Made by a program: the position numbers and the translations under genes | Assembly: GCF_030867095.1 (NCBI RefSeq) | Contig: NC_081835.1 | Location: 38,795,892-38,859,891, forward strand | Origin: Alligator mississippiensis | Lineage: Eukaryota; Chordata; Crocodylia; Alligatoridae | Direction of reading: 5' to 3' | DNA length: 64,000 nucleotides | The notes under the pieces: generated by a model | What the model was told of the DNA's origin: nothing | Database searches by the model: none | Seen by the model: the letters and a program-made list of their open reading frames with translations, nothing else | In this document: piece by piece, positions 35,699-45,949 of the stretch | Numbering within the stretch: the stretch's first letter is position 1 | Layout: every line of letters begins with the position of its first letter

Positions 35699-35993
35699 GA
35701 CCTCCTTAAGTCCCTTCCAGCAGTTTTTTCTAGGATGCTAAGAATGATTGTTTCCTCCATAAATCAGTACTAATTTATTTGGTTGAAAGGACATATTGGG
35801 GGAAAAAAAGATATGTGATCACAATAGTTCCTGTCAATATAAACAAGCCAATTAAAATTGAATGTTTCCTTGTGCCAAAGTACAAGTACATACAATGTAA
35901 AACTCAGGAGTTACCAGGAGAAAGACAGCTATCAGAGCAAGAGATGTCTTGGGACACAGAAAATACAGCCATGTTTCAATCTGCTAACTTTAG
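35699..35993. other. Unique AT-rich sequence next to SMIM4 3' end
   Basis: No element recognised. It lies just beyond the predicted SMIM4 polyadenylation signal. Confidence 0.4.
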
Positions 35994-36298
35994 TTTATTT
36001 AACAGAATCAATTGCACAAACATTAAGCAGGTTTAGTGGCATAAATACAAAGAATACTTCATAATCTCTCCAGTAAGACTGCCTCAGAGGAGGTGAATTG
36101 GACAGTGGAAGAACACACTCTAAAAGTATCTTTAAAGAAAATGTGTTTCCTAAACTAGACATAATAACAAATTATAGTTCAACTTTCAGAAAGGAAGGCT
36201 TGTGAATGCCTTTGCTGCGGTTTTGACTTTTCTCTGGACTGTGATTTACAGGATTCAAGAGTCCATGGTGCTCCTGATTAAATGGTTCCATGCTAAAT
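35994..36298 (-). promoter_or_regulatory. SMIM4: SMIM4 3' UTR with polyadenylation signal
   Basis: On the minus strand an AATAAA lies at 35999-35994, about 300 nt after the SMIM4 stop codon, in AT-rich unique sequence. This is a plausible 3' end for the short transcript. Confidence 0.5.
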
Positions 36299-36360
36299 TC
36301 ATCTTTCTTCCATCCTGCGTTTATACTGTCTCTCCGATTGTTTTCTACGATAAACATCAT
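36299..36360 (-). CDS. SMIM4: SMIM4 exon 2 (62 nt coding)
   Basis: Read on the minus strand from the acceptor CAG at 36363-36361, it completes Tyr51 and encodes DVYRRKQSERQYKRRMEER followed by TGA. This matches the charged SMIM4 C-terminus, but is too short to stand out as an open frame on its own. Confidence 0.93.
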
Positions 36361-37399
36361 CTGCCACAAAGAGATTTTTTAAATTATTTTTCTGAGAATC
36401 TGGGGGAAATATCAGCAAACAATCTTCCAACAACAAAGCAATACTAATTTCACAGTCTTTCAATCTAATTTATTGTAGACTTGGAGACTCTGATCATTAA
36501 AAAAAAAAAAAAAGAAAAAGAAAAAAACTATATAAAAAAATCTTCCTGGCAGCCCTAGTCCCAGCCCGTGCTCTGGCCGGTGCAGGGGGTCGGGTCCTTG
36601 CAGACCTGCCTGCCCCCAGCAGTAGGGCGCACTAGTGCGGCTCGCTTCCTCCCTGCCCGCAGTGGGTGTGGGGGCCCGGAGGTGGCGCTGGTGGCGGCGG
36701 CAAGGAGGAGCCAGAGCAGCCCCGGCGCGGGCTGTACGTCTCGCTTTCTCCCGCTACGATCGTGGCCCGGGCCGGCGGGGCCAGAGCGGGCGCTGCAGCG
36801 ACCTCGACCCCGCACGGGGTGGGCTGGGACTGAGGCTGTGCGCTCACCTGGGCCCTCCCTGCGGGTCTCGGCGAGCCTCCGTGGGGCCGGGCCAGCAGCG
36901 GTGTCCGCTGGAAGGAGCTGCCTCCGCACCCCGGACCACCGCCGCAGAAGCAGGGCAGCAGCTCCAGCTCCAGCTCCTCCTCGGGCCCTGGCCCGCCCCG
37001 GAAGTGGGGTGAGTCGCTGCAGCGGTCGCTCCAGACCCGCGCTAGGTGCTAACGGGGTCGGAGCAGAAGGGCGCAACCGGCAAGCAACGATTCAGTCACC
37101 CCTGCGCGCGAGCGACTCCGGCATGGCACGGCAAGGCACAGCATCAGCCCCGCCCCGCCCCGGGATTCAGGCTCCCGCAGGGGCGAGTGCGGCAGGCTGC
37201 GCCGCCCGCCAAGCCCCGGGCCAGCGGGAGCGGGACTCGGTCACTCACAGAAGGTCTCGCGGCCGGCGCGCACGTGGATCATGGTCCACTCCACGGCGCC
37301 GCCGAGCAGGAAGAAAAGCGGCAGGAAGCGGAACATGCCGAAGCGCCGCTTCCCGGGTACCAGCTGCAGGAGGCGCCGCAGCGTCCCCTTCGGCCCCAT
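36299..37399 (-). CDS. SMIM4: SMIM4 / UQCC5, complete two-exon gene
   Basis: SMIM4 (UQCC5) is a small single-pass inner mitochondrial membrane protein known to help assemble respiratory complex III around newly made cytochrome b. Exon 1 is 37249-37399 (ATG at 37399-37397; 50 codons plus one base; donor GTGAGT) and exon 2 is 36299-36360 (acceptor GGCAG; stop TGA at 36301-36299). The joined protein is 70 residues, the usual family length. It has a basic N-terminus with the conserved VPGKRRFGMFRFLP motif, one hydrophobic span at about residues 22-38 (FLPLFFLLGGAVEW), then VRAGRETFYDVYRR and a highly charged C-terminus. The junction rebuilds the Tyr of ETFYDVY, which supports the splice. Exon 1 sits in a CpG island. 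Confidence 0.95.
36361..37248 (-). other. SMIM4: SMIM4 intron, mostly CpG island
   Basis: The single intron (888 bp) goes from GTGAGT at 37248 to GGCAG at 36361. Its first ~700 bp (about 36545-37248) are part of a CpG-dense island continuous with the promoter. The remainder is AT-rich and includes an A-rich tract at 36500-36540. Long open frames here on both strands are a by-product of GC richness; none resembles a known protein. Confidence 0.7.
37249..37399 (-). CDS. SMIM4: SMIM4 exon 1
   Basis: It encodes residues 1-50 and the first base of Tyr51. Continuing past the donor would add only Cys-Glu and a stop, which confirms the splice at 37249/37248. The ATG at 37399 gives the expected family length. 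It lies within GC-rich, CpG-dense DNA. Confidence 0.93.
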
Positions 37400-37850
37400 G
37401 TCGGGAGCACTGCTAGCCCGGCCCTGGCCCCTCGGCCACTCCGGCACTGAAGCCCGGCCTGGCACTGGCAGGCCCCGAGCAGCTCCACCCTGCGGCCTAC
37501 GTCACCGGGAGGGCGGGGCGGGGCGTCACTGCGGCTCTGGGACTGTGTGGTTCTGCCCGCAGGCTCGGGCGGGGCGGATCGAGAGCCTTTGCTGCGAGTA
37601 GCCGCGCCCTGGGGATCCCGGGGAAGCGGCACAGGCTAAACCTCCGGCGAGGATCCGGGCAAACACCGCCCCCGGGGCCGGGGCCGCGGCAGAGCCAGTA
37701 GGGAGCCGACTCAGCTGCGGCGCCACTTCCGCCACCCAGCGGGGGCCGGGGGACATGGGCCGTGGAAGAGCGGGGCTAGCTGGACAGCCCCCCGAGGGCG
37801 GGGCAGCAGGTAGGGCCTCAAGGCAGCCCGGCTGCAGCCGCTTGATTCCT
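37400..37850 (-). promoter_or_regulatory. SMIM4: SMIM4 CpG-island promoter
   Basis: GC-rich, CpG-dense DNA lies directly upstream of the SMIM4 ATG. About 100-125 bp upstream of the start codon there is a CRE/ATF-like TACGTCAC (37498-37505) next to tandem GC boxes GGGCGGGGCGGGGCG (37511-37525), a housekeeping-type arrangement. No TATA box is evident. The transcription start is not determinable here. Confidence 0.6.
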
Positions 37851-37959
37851 GATCAAAAAAGACAGGAATAGGGTGACACCAGCCGGCTCCAGCCTGTTAC
37901 TGCTAAGGGCCAATAAACAGATCATTTGATATTCTTGTATGTAGCTGTAAGACCCTGTA

Positions 37960-38101
37960 AGAAACTACAGAGATTCAGATAATGTTAAAAATACTGATCT
38001 GTTTCTGAATTCTTTCCAACAGAAGTTGCGAAGTCAAAAAACATGAAAGCTAAGAGCATTTTTTGAGGGTGTCTTGAGTCTAAAAAGATTGAGAACTACT
38101 G
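37960..38101 (+). mobile_element. hAT MITE fragment, 'GGTTCTCAACC' family
   Basis: It shares AAGCTAAGAGC, GTGTCTTGAGTCTAAAAAGA and the terminus GATTGAGAACTACTG with the copy at 13412-13690. The left end is internally deleted. Confidence 0.6.
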
Positions 38102-38322
38102 GCATAGACATACATAACACTTAGAACAGGTTAAATGTAGTTTAAATCTGAAGTGGACAAACACATAAGCCTCTTAAACTGGTGTAAAAGTACTAGGAAT
38201 GGTTTAAAATGTATAATGTAAAAAAATGGACCTAGAAAATCAAATACTGTTTTGAACTGGTTCAGTCTAAACCAGTTTTGGACACCAAATGTTCTGACAC
38301 AGGTCTGGTCACTCCTGTATGC

Positions 38323-38673
38323 CAGTATTTCTCAACCCGTACATCATGACTCAAAAGTGGGTCGCAAGAATATATGAAAGGGTCATGAACAAACTTTAAA
38401 AATAGATCAACAAACTTTAAAAATGGGTTTTCCTTTAAAGGAGAAAAACGTGGGAAACTGTGGCTTTTCCCTGGCAGGCTGTCAGAGTTTCAACTTATAA
38501 GGGGCTGCTTGGGGCTCTCCCTGCCCCACCCACCCACCCCCTGCCCCACACGCTTTGGGGCTGGGGCCTGAGGGTGGGGGGCAGTGGGTTGAGAGTGAGG
38601 GGGCCCTGGATCAGGATTGGCCATCAATGTTTTTCAAATGGGTCCTAGTACAAAAAAAGGTTGAAAACCACTG
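38323..38673 (+). mobile_element. hAT MITE, 351 bp
   Basis: It begins CAGTATTTCTCAACCCGTAC and ends AAAGGTTGAAAACCACTG (inverted repeat). Flanks CTGTATGC and CTCTGTGC agree at 6 of 8 bases, a decayed target duplication. The left interior matches 34580-34915 in reverse. Confidence 0.7.
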
Positions 38674-38751
38674 CTCTGTGCATCTCACATTACATTATTC
38701 CTCCTCCTTCCTCTCCCCTTCCCCAACTGCTGCATCTGGCTGTTCTTGTAC

Positions 38752-39284
38752 ACCGTGGGCATGTCAACATGCGCTAGTAATGCTCTGTAAGGTTTCCCTG
38801 GGAGTATATTGACATATGTGCCTGTCAGGAGCAAATTTACTCCCGATAAGAGCAATTCAGTGCAGGGCTGCTTCTGCTCTTCCCTGTCCCCTTACAGCAG
38901 CTAGGGAGAGCTTCAGGCCCCTCAGGGCACCAGACCTGGGGTCAGGCTTGGGCTCTAGAGGTCTGGGGAAGCTGTCCCACCTCTGGGGCAGCTGTTTTCT
39001 AACCTCATGCCCTGGATCAGCAGATTGGAGCACAGGGCTGGGAAACAGCTGCTGGGGAGGGGACAGTTCTCTCACCCCCTGCTGCCTGGGCTGCCCCGAA
39101 ACAATTTGCTTCCAGTCAGCTGCCAACATGAGCTGTACTGCGCAGTAGCTAATGCAGTTAATGCAGAAAAGTGCACATTAGCCTATTTACTGTGCAGTAG
39201 CTGCTGCACACAGTTACATGGTGACACCTTACTGCTTAGTAGATTACTGTGCAGTAAAGCATCTTGTATAGACATGCCCAGTAA
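38752..39284. mobile_element. MITE with GGGCATGTC termini (Harbinger-like)
   Basis: The left end GTGGGCATGTCAACATGCGC and the reverse complement of the right end CTGGGCATGTCTATACAAGA form an inverted repeat. The right sub-terminal sequence (TTACTGCGCA / TACTGTGCAGTA words) is shared with 55550-55770. Assignment to Harbinger is by general resemblance only. Confidence 0.45.
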
Positions 39285-40440
39285 TTACCTCTTTTTTCTT
39301 TTTTTTTTCCCTTTTGTTGGCTGCTTTTGTTGATATGCTTCCTGGCACTGCTTGTTCAATAAAAGCTACTTTTCTAACAACCAGCAGTGTCCTTACTCCC
39401 TATTCATCCACAGCCCTTCATCATGCCTCCCAAGACATTGGGAGCCAAAAAGTGTGGGTCCAGGCACCCCCTTTCCCTTAAGTCAAGCAAGTACACTGCA
39501 AGCTTCAGTTGACTTATTTACTGAACTCTTGTTTGAGAGAGAAGAAAAAGCAGAGTATTTGATAATGCACCTAGCCACAGGTCCCCCTCCTCAGACTTCC
39601 AAAACATGGCTGCAAGCATTCCTGCCATCTTGCCTACTAGGAGGCATGCTGGGGTGGGTGCTCACTCCCACCCCCTGATGTCAAAGCCACAGAACTTTGG
39701 ACAATGCTCCCAATCAATGACATTTGGGAATGGTTCAATTGTTATGTGTGTCAGCACTATGCTTAAGTCAGTCATTGTATAGAAATAACTACATGATTCA
39801 TCAAAGGGGCTTATAAATACTTGCACAGACAGGAGTGATTTAAAAACTATCAAGGGAAGAGATTCACTTGTGTTATTTTAACCTAGGATTGTCCATTTGG
39901 CATCTTATAGAACACGTGTGTCCCCTTGGCCTCTGCAACTACTTTTCCCACTGCTACATAGGCAGCACCAATGGTGCACTGCTTCCCCAAGCTCTCTACT
40001 CTGTGCCTCCCTCCACGGTGGGAAAGGCTACTGCAGGGGCTTGGAGGACACATGCTGGCCCATTCCAGAAGGCTGCACACTACCGGTGCTGCCCACCCGG
40101 CCGGGATGGAGGCTTCATGTTATCCATGCAGTTTGTGAGGTGGGGAGCAGGGGGTTGTGTGCTGCCTGTACAGCCCCCACACCACTAGTGGTGCTTGCAC
40201 AGCAAGGAGATCCCTGGATGTTGTGCATCTCAGGTACTGCCCAAACAACAGGGGTGGTGGTGCTATGGTAGCTTGTTGTGTTTAATGCTTTGAAGTTGTA
40301 CCTGCTTATAGCATTGTTTATATTTAGCCTTATTTAATCATTGTTTAAGTTTTGTCCTTATTAACTTTTTGTTTTTTATTATTAGCTGGCTTTGAGTTGT
40401 TTTTATAGAACTCGTAGGTGCTTATTATATAATATCTTTT
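39285..40440. other. Intergenic sequence, no recognisable gene
   Basis: Mixed-composition DNA with a pyrimidine tract at 39290-39316. Open frames near 39868-40271 are short, GC-driven and without similarity. Confidence 0.4.
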
Positions 40441-40639
40441 CTTTTTTATCACCACGATAAGTTCTTTTAACATAACATAGCAGTGGCCTTGCTACCAGCT
40501 CCAGTTAACTGAACTTGGCACTAACTAGCTGAATCAGAGGGATGAAAGAATTGGATATATTAATGACAGGTGATAAGGGAGACCAATGGACAATGCCCAA
40601 AGTAAGACACCAGAAAAAGGCCAAATTAAGAGGTGTGCT

Positions 40640-41090
40640 TATAATGGGTCTGTTAGACAAAGGAATATGCTGACAGGATAAAAGATGGACAGTATGCTAA
40701 CTGCATGGAGACCAATCCGAAAGCAAAAAGTCATCAAAGGAATGAAGCTGATGAAAAACAAGAAGGTGGAGCAAGAAAGTTCATCATGGTCATCATAAAT
40801 CCAGCCTTCAACACCTGTCTGGACCGTCCCAGCCCATAACGTTCCCTTTGCTTCCAGGCTGTCTTTTCTGTTAAGCAAAGTAACATATAGGATTGGGTGA
40901 GATTATTGTGCTGAAATTTTTTCTCTCTCTCAAAATAGAAACTGCTAAGATAATACTAGTACTAATAAAGTTAGACTTTGATTTTAGGACACCGAGTTGT
41001 CCAAGACTTTGATTTTAATACACTGAGTCATCTGCATTTAAGTAAAACTTTGATTTTAGGACATGGAGCTGCCTGCATTTGTATTTCACG
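40640..41090 (+). mobile_element. Possible LTR fossil with triplicated 3' repeat
   Basis: AATAAAG at about 40966 is followed by three spaced copies of ACTTTGATTTTA-containing units, about 37 bp apart (40974, 41010, 41046). The layout, a polyadenylation signal followed by a short repeat-rich tail, suggests the R-U5 part of an LTR. The boundaries are uncertain. Confidence 0.3.
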
Positions 41091-41250
41091 TTCCATTTAA
41101 TTGTGCTTTAATGATCCCTAAGCACTATCTGGTGGACAGTGGTGCTAACAGTGCAGGGTGGAGGGGGGGTGATTCTGGGAGACCACCCTTGCAGCATATG
41201 TTTTAGCCAAAATTAACCTATTTTAATCCTAAATTCAGTTATGTCTAAAC

Positions 41251-41509
41251 CAGTTCTCAACTTTTTCAGACTTGAGGTGCTTCTTGGAAAATGAAGCTCT
41301 TACTTGTTTTTTTGACTATCGAAAAGTAATAGAGAAATTATTGTGTTGCAAAGAACCTAGAAAGACCACAACAGGTCAGATTGTTTTTGACAGTATGGCT
41401 TCCTATTTTAAAGTTCTCAGCTTATCTTGTGAATATTTAACATTGCTAAAATTGTGTGGCAATATTATCCCCTAAGAGGACCTCATAGCACCCTTGTTGG
41501 GAATCACTG
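41251..41509 (-). mobile_element. hAT MITE, 259 bp, with 7/8 TSD
   Basis: It starts CAGTTCTCAACTTTTTCAGA and ends TTGTTGGGAATCACTG. It is flanked by GTCTAAAC (41243-41250) and GTCCAAAC (41510-41517), an 8-bp duplication with one mismatch. The content matches the 13412-13690 family in reverse orientation. Confidence 0.75.
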
Positions 41510-41829
41510 GTCCAAACCTTTTAGAAAGTACTGCATTCACCATTCTAGTATTGGCTGAATGTCAATAACATCATCCCACCACCAGTTTTGATAAACATGT
41601 CATTCTATGTTTTTATTTTATAATTTAACCCGAAATAACTAGAACAAAATCCAGGTCAGTCTTCAGCTGTGTGTATAATCTTTGTAAGGATGTACTGTGT
41701 AACAAATCATCAAGCGTTTAAGTACATGCAGGCCTGGAGCCAAAACCAAACATTCTCCTCGATTCCAGTTCTCCATCTGCGGCAGCACCAGCTGAAGCTC
41801 TTCTGCAGCCATGGGTTTCAGGTTATTTT

Positions 41830-44800
41830 CATAGATTCATAGATGTTAGGGTCAGAAGGGACCTCAATAGATCATCGAGTCCGACCCCCTGCATAGGCAG
41901 GAAAGAGTGCTGGGTCCAGATGACCCCAGCTAGATGCTCATCTAACCTCCTCTTGAAGACCCCCAGGGTAGGGGAGAGCACCACCTCCCTTGGGAGCCCG
42001 TTCCAGACCTTGGCCACTCGAACTGTGAAGAAGTTCTTCCTAATGTCCAATCTAAATCTGCTCTCTGCTAGCTTGTGGCCATTATTTCTTGTAACCCCCG
42101 GGGGCGCCTTGGTGAATAAATACTCACCAATTCCCTTCTGTGCCCCCGTGATGAACTTATAGGCAGCCACAAGGTCACCTCTCAACCTTCTCTTGCGGAG
42201 GCTGAAAAGGTCCAGTTTCTCTAGTCTCTCCTCGTAGGGCTTGGTCTGCAGGCCCTTAACCATACCGAGTGGTCCTTCTTTGGACCCTCTCCAGGTTATC
42301 CGCATCCTTCTTGAAGTGCGGCGCCCAGAATTGCACGCAGTACTCCAACTGCGGTCTGACCAGCGCCCGATAGAGGGGAAGTATCACCTCCTTGGACCTA
42401 TTCGTCATGCATCTGCTGATGCATGATAAAGTGCCATTGCCTTTTTTGATGGCTTTGTCACACTGCCGACTCATGTTCATCTTGGAGTCCACTAGGACCC
42501 CAAGATCCCTTTCCACCTCTGTGCCACCCAGCAAGTCATTCCCTAGGCTGTAGGTGTGCTGGACATTTTTCCTCCCTAGGTGCAGCACCTTGCATTTCTC
42601 CTTGTTGAACTGCATCCTGTTGTTTTCTGCCCACTTGTCCAACCTGTCCAGGTCTGCTTGCAGCTGTTCCTTGCCCTCCGGCATGTCCACTTCTCCCCAT
42701 AACTTTGTGTCATCTGCAAACTTGGACAGAGTACATTTCACTCCCTCCAAGTCACTGATGAAGACATTAAAGAGTATTGGTCCAAGGACCGAGCCCTGCG
42801 GGACCCCACTGCCCACACCCTTCCAGGTCGAAACCGACCCATCCACCACGACTCTCTGGGTGCGACTCTCAAGCCAATTCGCCACCCACCGGACTGTGTA
42901 GTCATCCACATCACAGCCTCTTAACTTGCTTACCAGTATGGGGTGGGATACTGTATCGAAGGCCTTTCTGAAGTCTAAGTATACGACATCCACCCCTCCT
43001 CCTGTGTCCAGGCGTTTCGTAACCTGGTCATAGAAAGAGACTAGATTGGTCAGGCATGATCTGCCCGCCAGAAACCCGTGCTGGTTTCCCCTCAGCATAA
43101 TTTGTCCTGCTGGGCTCTCACAAATGTGAGCCTTGATAATTTTTTCAAAGACTTTGCCAAGGATGGAGGTGAGACTAACTGGCCTATAGTTGCCCGGGTC
43201 CTCCTTCCTCCCCTTCTTGAAAATGGGGACCACGTTAGCCCTTTTCCAGTCCTCCGGGACTTGGCTCGTGCGCCACGAGCGCTCGAATATTCCCGCCAGT
43301 GGCTCTGCAATGATGTCGGCCAGTGCCTTCAGCACCCTCGGATGGAGCTCATCTGGGCCTGCCAACTTAAAGGCATCCAGTTCTTCCAAGTGACTCTGCA
43401 CCATCTCAGGATCTACGCATGGAAGTCTGGCGCCTTGCTGCTGCCTCTCTACAACCCCAGTGAGAGACTTGTCGTGTCCCTCGCTTAGGAACACTGAGGC
43501 AAAGAACTCGTTGAGTTCAGCCTTTTCCCCTCTGTCCGTCACCAATTGTTTCTGCCCATTTAGCAGGGGTCCTATTCCTCCCTGGGCCTTCCTTTTACTC
43601 CCTATATATCTAAAAAACAATTTCTTGTTGTCTTTTACTTGGGTTGCCATCCTCAGCTCCATGGTAGCTTTGGCCCGTCTAACTGCCTCCCTACAAGCAC
43701 GAGCAGAGGAGGTATATTTGTTTTTAGTGATCTCACCTTGTTTCCACTTTTTATGTGCTCCCCTTTTGGCCCTTAGGCTGCCCTGGATTTCTCTGGTCAG
43801 CCAGGGAAGCCTCCAGGCCCCTTTCCCTCTTTTGCCTCGCTCAGGGATCGTCTTGCTTTGTGCCCGAAGGATCGTTTCCTTAAGGCACAGCCACCCTTCT
43901 TGGGCTCCCATCCCTTCAAAACTCCTACTTTGTAGTGTGTTCTTGACTAATCGCCTGAGTTCGGTGAGATCAGCTTTCCTAAAGTCTAGCACTTTCACCC
44001 TACTAGTTACCTTACCCACTCGACGTCTTATGTTGAATTCTATTATTAGGTGATCACTGTCCCCCAAATGGCTACCGATCTGGAAGTCCACTACCATGTC
44101 ATCCCCTGTTGCCAATACCAGATCCAGTATGGCATTCCCCCTAGTGGGACCATGTACCTCCTGTGTCAGGTGGAGGTCCTGTACACAGGTTAGAAACCTG
44201 CGTGAGTGGTGGGACTTTGCTGTCTGTGACTCCCAGCAGATGTCTGGGTAGTTTAGGTCCCCCATGACTACCGCCTCTTTAGCTTTTATGGTCTCCGAGA
44301 GTTGCCTCAGGAGCCCCGTATCTATTTCTTCCCCTTGATATGGGGGTCTGTAGCAGACCCCTACCACCAAATCCCTTTCTCCTTGCCCCCCATGTAGCCT
44401 AACCCACAATCCTTCTACTTCCTCAACCTTGGATTGTCTTGATGAGGGTTGATGTATATTGCTCACTGACATAAAGCGCAACCCCTTCCCCTTTCTTCCC
44501 TGACCTGTCTTTTCTGTATAATCTATAGCCCTCAATATGTACCGCCCAGTCGTGGGATGAATCCCACCAGGTTTCCGTTAGCCCCACTAAGTCATAGGTG
44601 TTTAGTGCAAGCAGGAGCGCCAGTTCATCCTGCTTGTTCCCCATGCTCCTAGCATTAGTATATAGGCACTTGAGTCCTGCGACTGGTGCCTTTGCTGCCC
44701 CCCCCCCCCCCGCTCCGAGTCCCAAGGGGCCCATTGTTTCTTACCTTCTTGTTTCTTACCTGTGCCGTAGTGCTGGTCTCCCCATGGCTTTCAGGTTTCC

Positions 44801-44860
44801 AATGCTCTCTTTCTTCAGGCTGGTCTGTACCAGCACCTTCATAAGGTTATGTTTAACCCA
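41830..44860 (-). mobile_element. Young CR1 LINE, nearly complete ORF2
   Basis: On the minus strand the element includes the start of ORF2 with the endonuclease N-terminus at 44734-44423 (CLYTNARSMGNKQDELALLL, LVGLTETWWD), the rest of the endonuclease and the RT in the next frame (44535-42256: [54 protein letters not shown]), and the last 150 residues in another frame (42305-41829). Two frame changes are therefore visible, near 44440 and near 42280. Upstream of ORF2, 44756-44860 may be the end of ORF1. The 3' end has the CATAGATTCATAGATG repeat. Very similar to 29886-32600. Confidence 0.93.
44698..44711 (+). repeat. C14 homopolymer within CR1
   Basis: A run of 14 C (G on the CR1 sense strand) just inside the start of CR1 ORF2, encoding Gly residues in that frame. 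It is a likely slippage site. Confidence 0.8.
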
Positions 44861-45160
44861 TGAACGGCGGTGCTCCTGGTGGCTGGGGAGCACGGGGGCG
44901 GCGGTAAGCGGGAGCTCCTGCAGTCGTCGCCAGTGCTGTTGGCGGTGGCAGGCGAGCACCGACCAGGGGGCGGCGACCACCTGCAGATGCCGCCGGTGGC
45001 GGCGATCGCGGACCGCACACAGACGCTGCCGGCGGAGGGGCGGCGAGTGGTGACTGCCCGCAGGCGCTGCTGACAATGGTCCCTTTTTGCCGGGCGCGCA
45101 CCGCCACGCTCAGGGGGTGCATGTACATCCGGGTGCACCCCCTATGCGTTGCCCCTGTTT
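44860..45160 (+). repeat. GC-rich VNTR-like dispersed repeat, copy 2
   Basis: It contains the same ordered words as 25813-26180 (CCAGTGCTGTTGGCGGTGGC, CCTTTTTGCCGGGCG, CACCGCCACGCTCAGGGGGTGC). CpGs are better preserved here because it lies against the NT5DC2 CpG island. Class unknown. Confidence 0.6.
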
Positions 45161-45179
45161 TAACCCACTGTCCAGGCTG

Positions 45180-45672
45180 GGGGCACAAGTAAATATGCCA
45201 GCCCTCCCGCCGCCAAAAAAGCAGGAGATGCAGTTGCGTCTGCGCTGAAGCCGCCACCGATGCAACGGAACGGGATAGATCTTAGCCCCCCGCGGAGGAA
45301 AAGAAAACGTGCGCTGGTGGCCGGGCGGCGCCGCCCCTGTGAGGGCAGAAGTAGCCGCGCAGCGACGCTTCCACGCGGCCCTGCTCAGTGGAAGTGGTCG
45401 CGGGTCCCAGACCACACGCGGCCACGCACTGCCCGTGGCCGTCAGACCGCGGCGCTGCGGGACACTTAAAGGCCCCCGTCGCAGAACCAACCGCGAGCGC
45501 CGCGCTGCGCCCGGCCCGGCAGAGCACAAGGGCGGGGCACGCGGGGGGCCGGGACCCCTAGCTCAAAGCTGCGTGCCTCGCCGGCGGCTCAGCTGATTGG
45601 CTGGCGCGCTCGCCTTCCATTGGCTGGCGGGGCGGGGGTCTCTGCACCGCCTCCGTGGCGATCCCGCGCATC
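45180..45672 (+). promoter_or_regulatory. NT5DC2: NT5DC2 CpG-island promoter with duplicated CCAAT-box module
   Basis: CpG-dense DNA precedes the NT5DC2 ATG. The sequence ATTGGCTGGCG occurs twice, at about 45596-45606 and 45619-45629; each holds an inverted CCAAT box (NF-Y type). A GC box GGGGCGGGGG follows at 45629-45638, 35-45 bp before the ATG. There is no TATA box. This looks like a TATA-less housekeeping promoter. Confidence 0.6.
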
Positions 45673-45949
45673 ATGGCGGCAGCCGGCTTCACCCGGGTGG
45701 GCCCCGGTTTCTGCAAGAGGGGCGCTGGCCTCCCCTGCAGCCCCAGTGCTGTGGGCGGCCGGCGCAGGGGCGCGCATCAGTCGGCGGGGCGCTCCCAGCC
45801 CCCTGCCGTGCCCGGCCGCGTCCGGAAAGCCGCCGAGCCCGGGCCCGCCGCAGCCGCCTCCCCGAGCAGCGCGCCCGGCCCTGCCGAGGCCGCCGACACC
45901 AAGTCCTACTTGTGGGCCAGATACCACGAGATGAAGAAGCTGGTCTACG
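45673..45949 (+). CDS. NT5DC2: NT5DC2 exon 1 with presequence-like N-terminus
   Basis: It encodes 92 residues and one base, donor GTAAGA at 45950. The first 54 residues contain ten Arg/Lys and no Asp or Glu, rich in Ala, Gly, Ser and Pro, which resembles a mitochondrial targeting sequence (inference). Conserved sequence starts only at about residue 79 ([14 protein letters not shown]). The N-terminus is therefore less certain than the rest. Confidence 0.85.

Noticed and set aside
36568-37416. A 282-codon + strand open frame over the SMIM4 promoter and exon 1
   Set aside because: It is antisense to SMIM4 within a CpG island; Arg/Ala/Pro-rich composition reflects GC content and no domain is recognisable.
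44853-45257. Minus-strand open frames upstream of NT5DC2
   Set aside because: They fall in a GC-rich repeat also present at 25.8-26.2 kb; similarity between the two copies is repeat-based, not evidence of a gene.
45655-45672. Upstream GTG as an alternative NT5DC2 start
   Set aside because: Non-AUG initiation is rare and a good ATG follows 18 bp later in the same frame.
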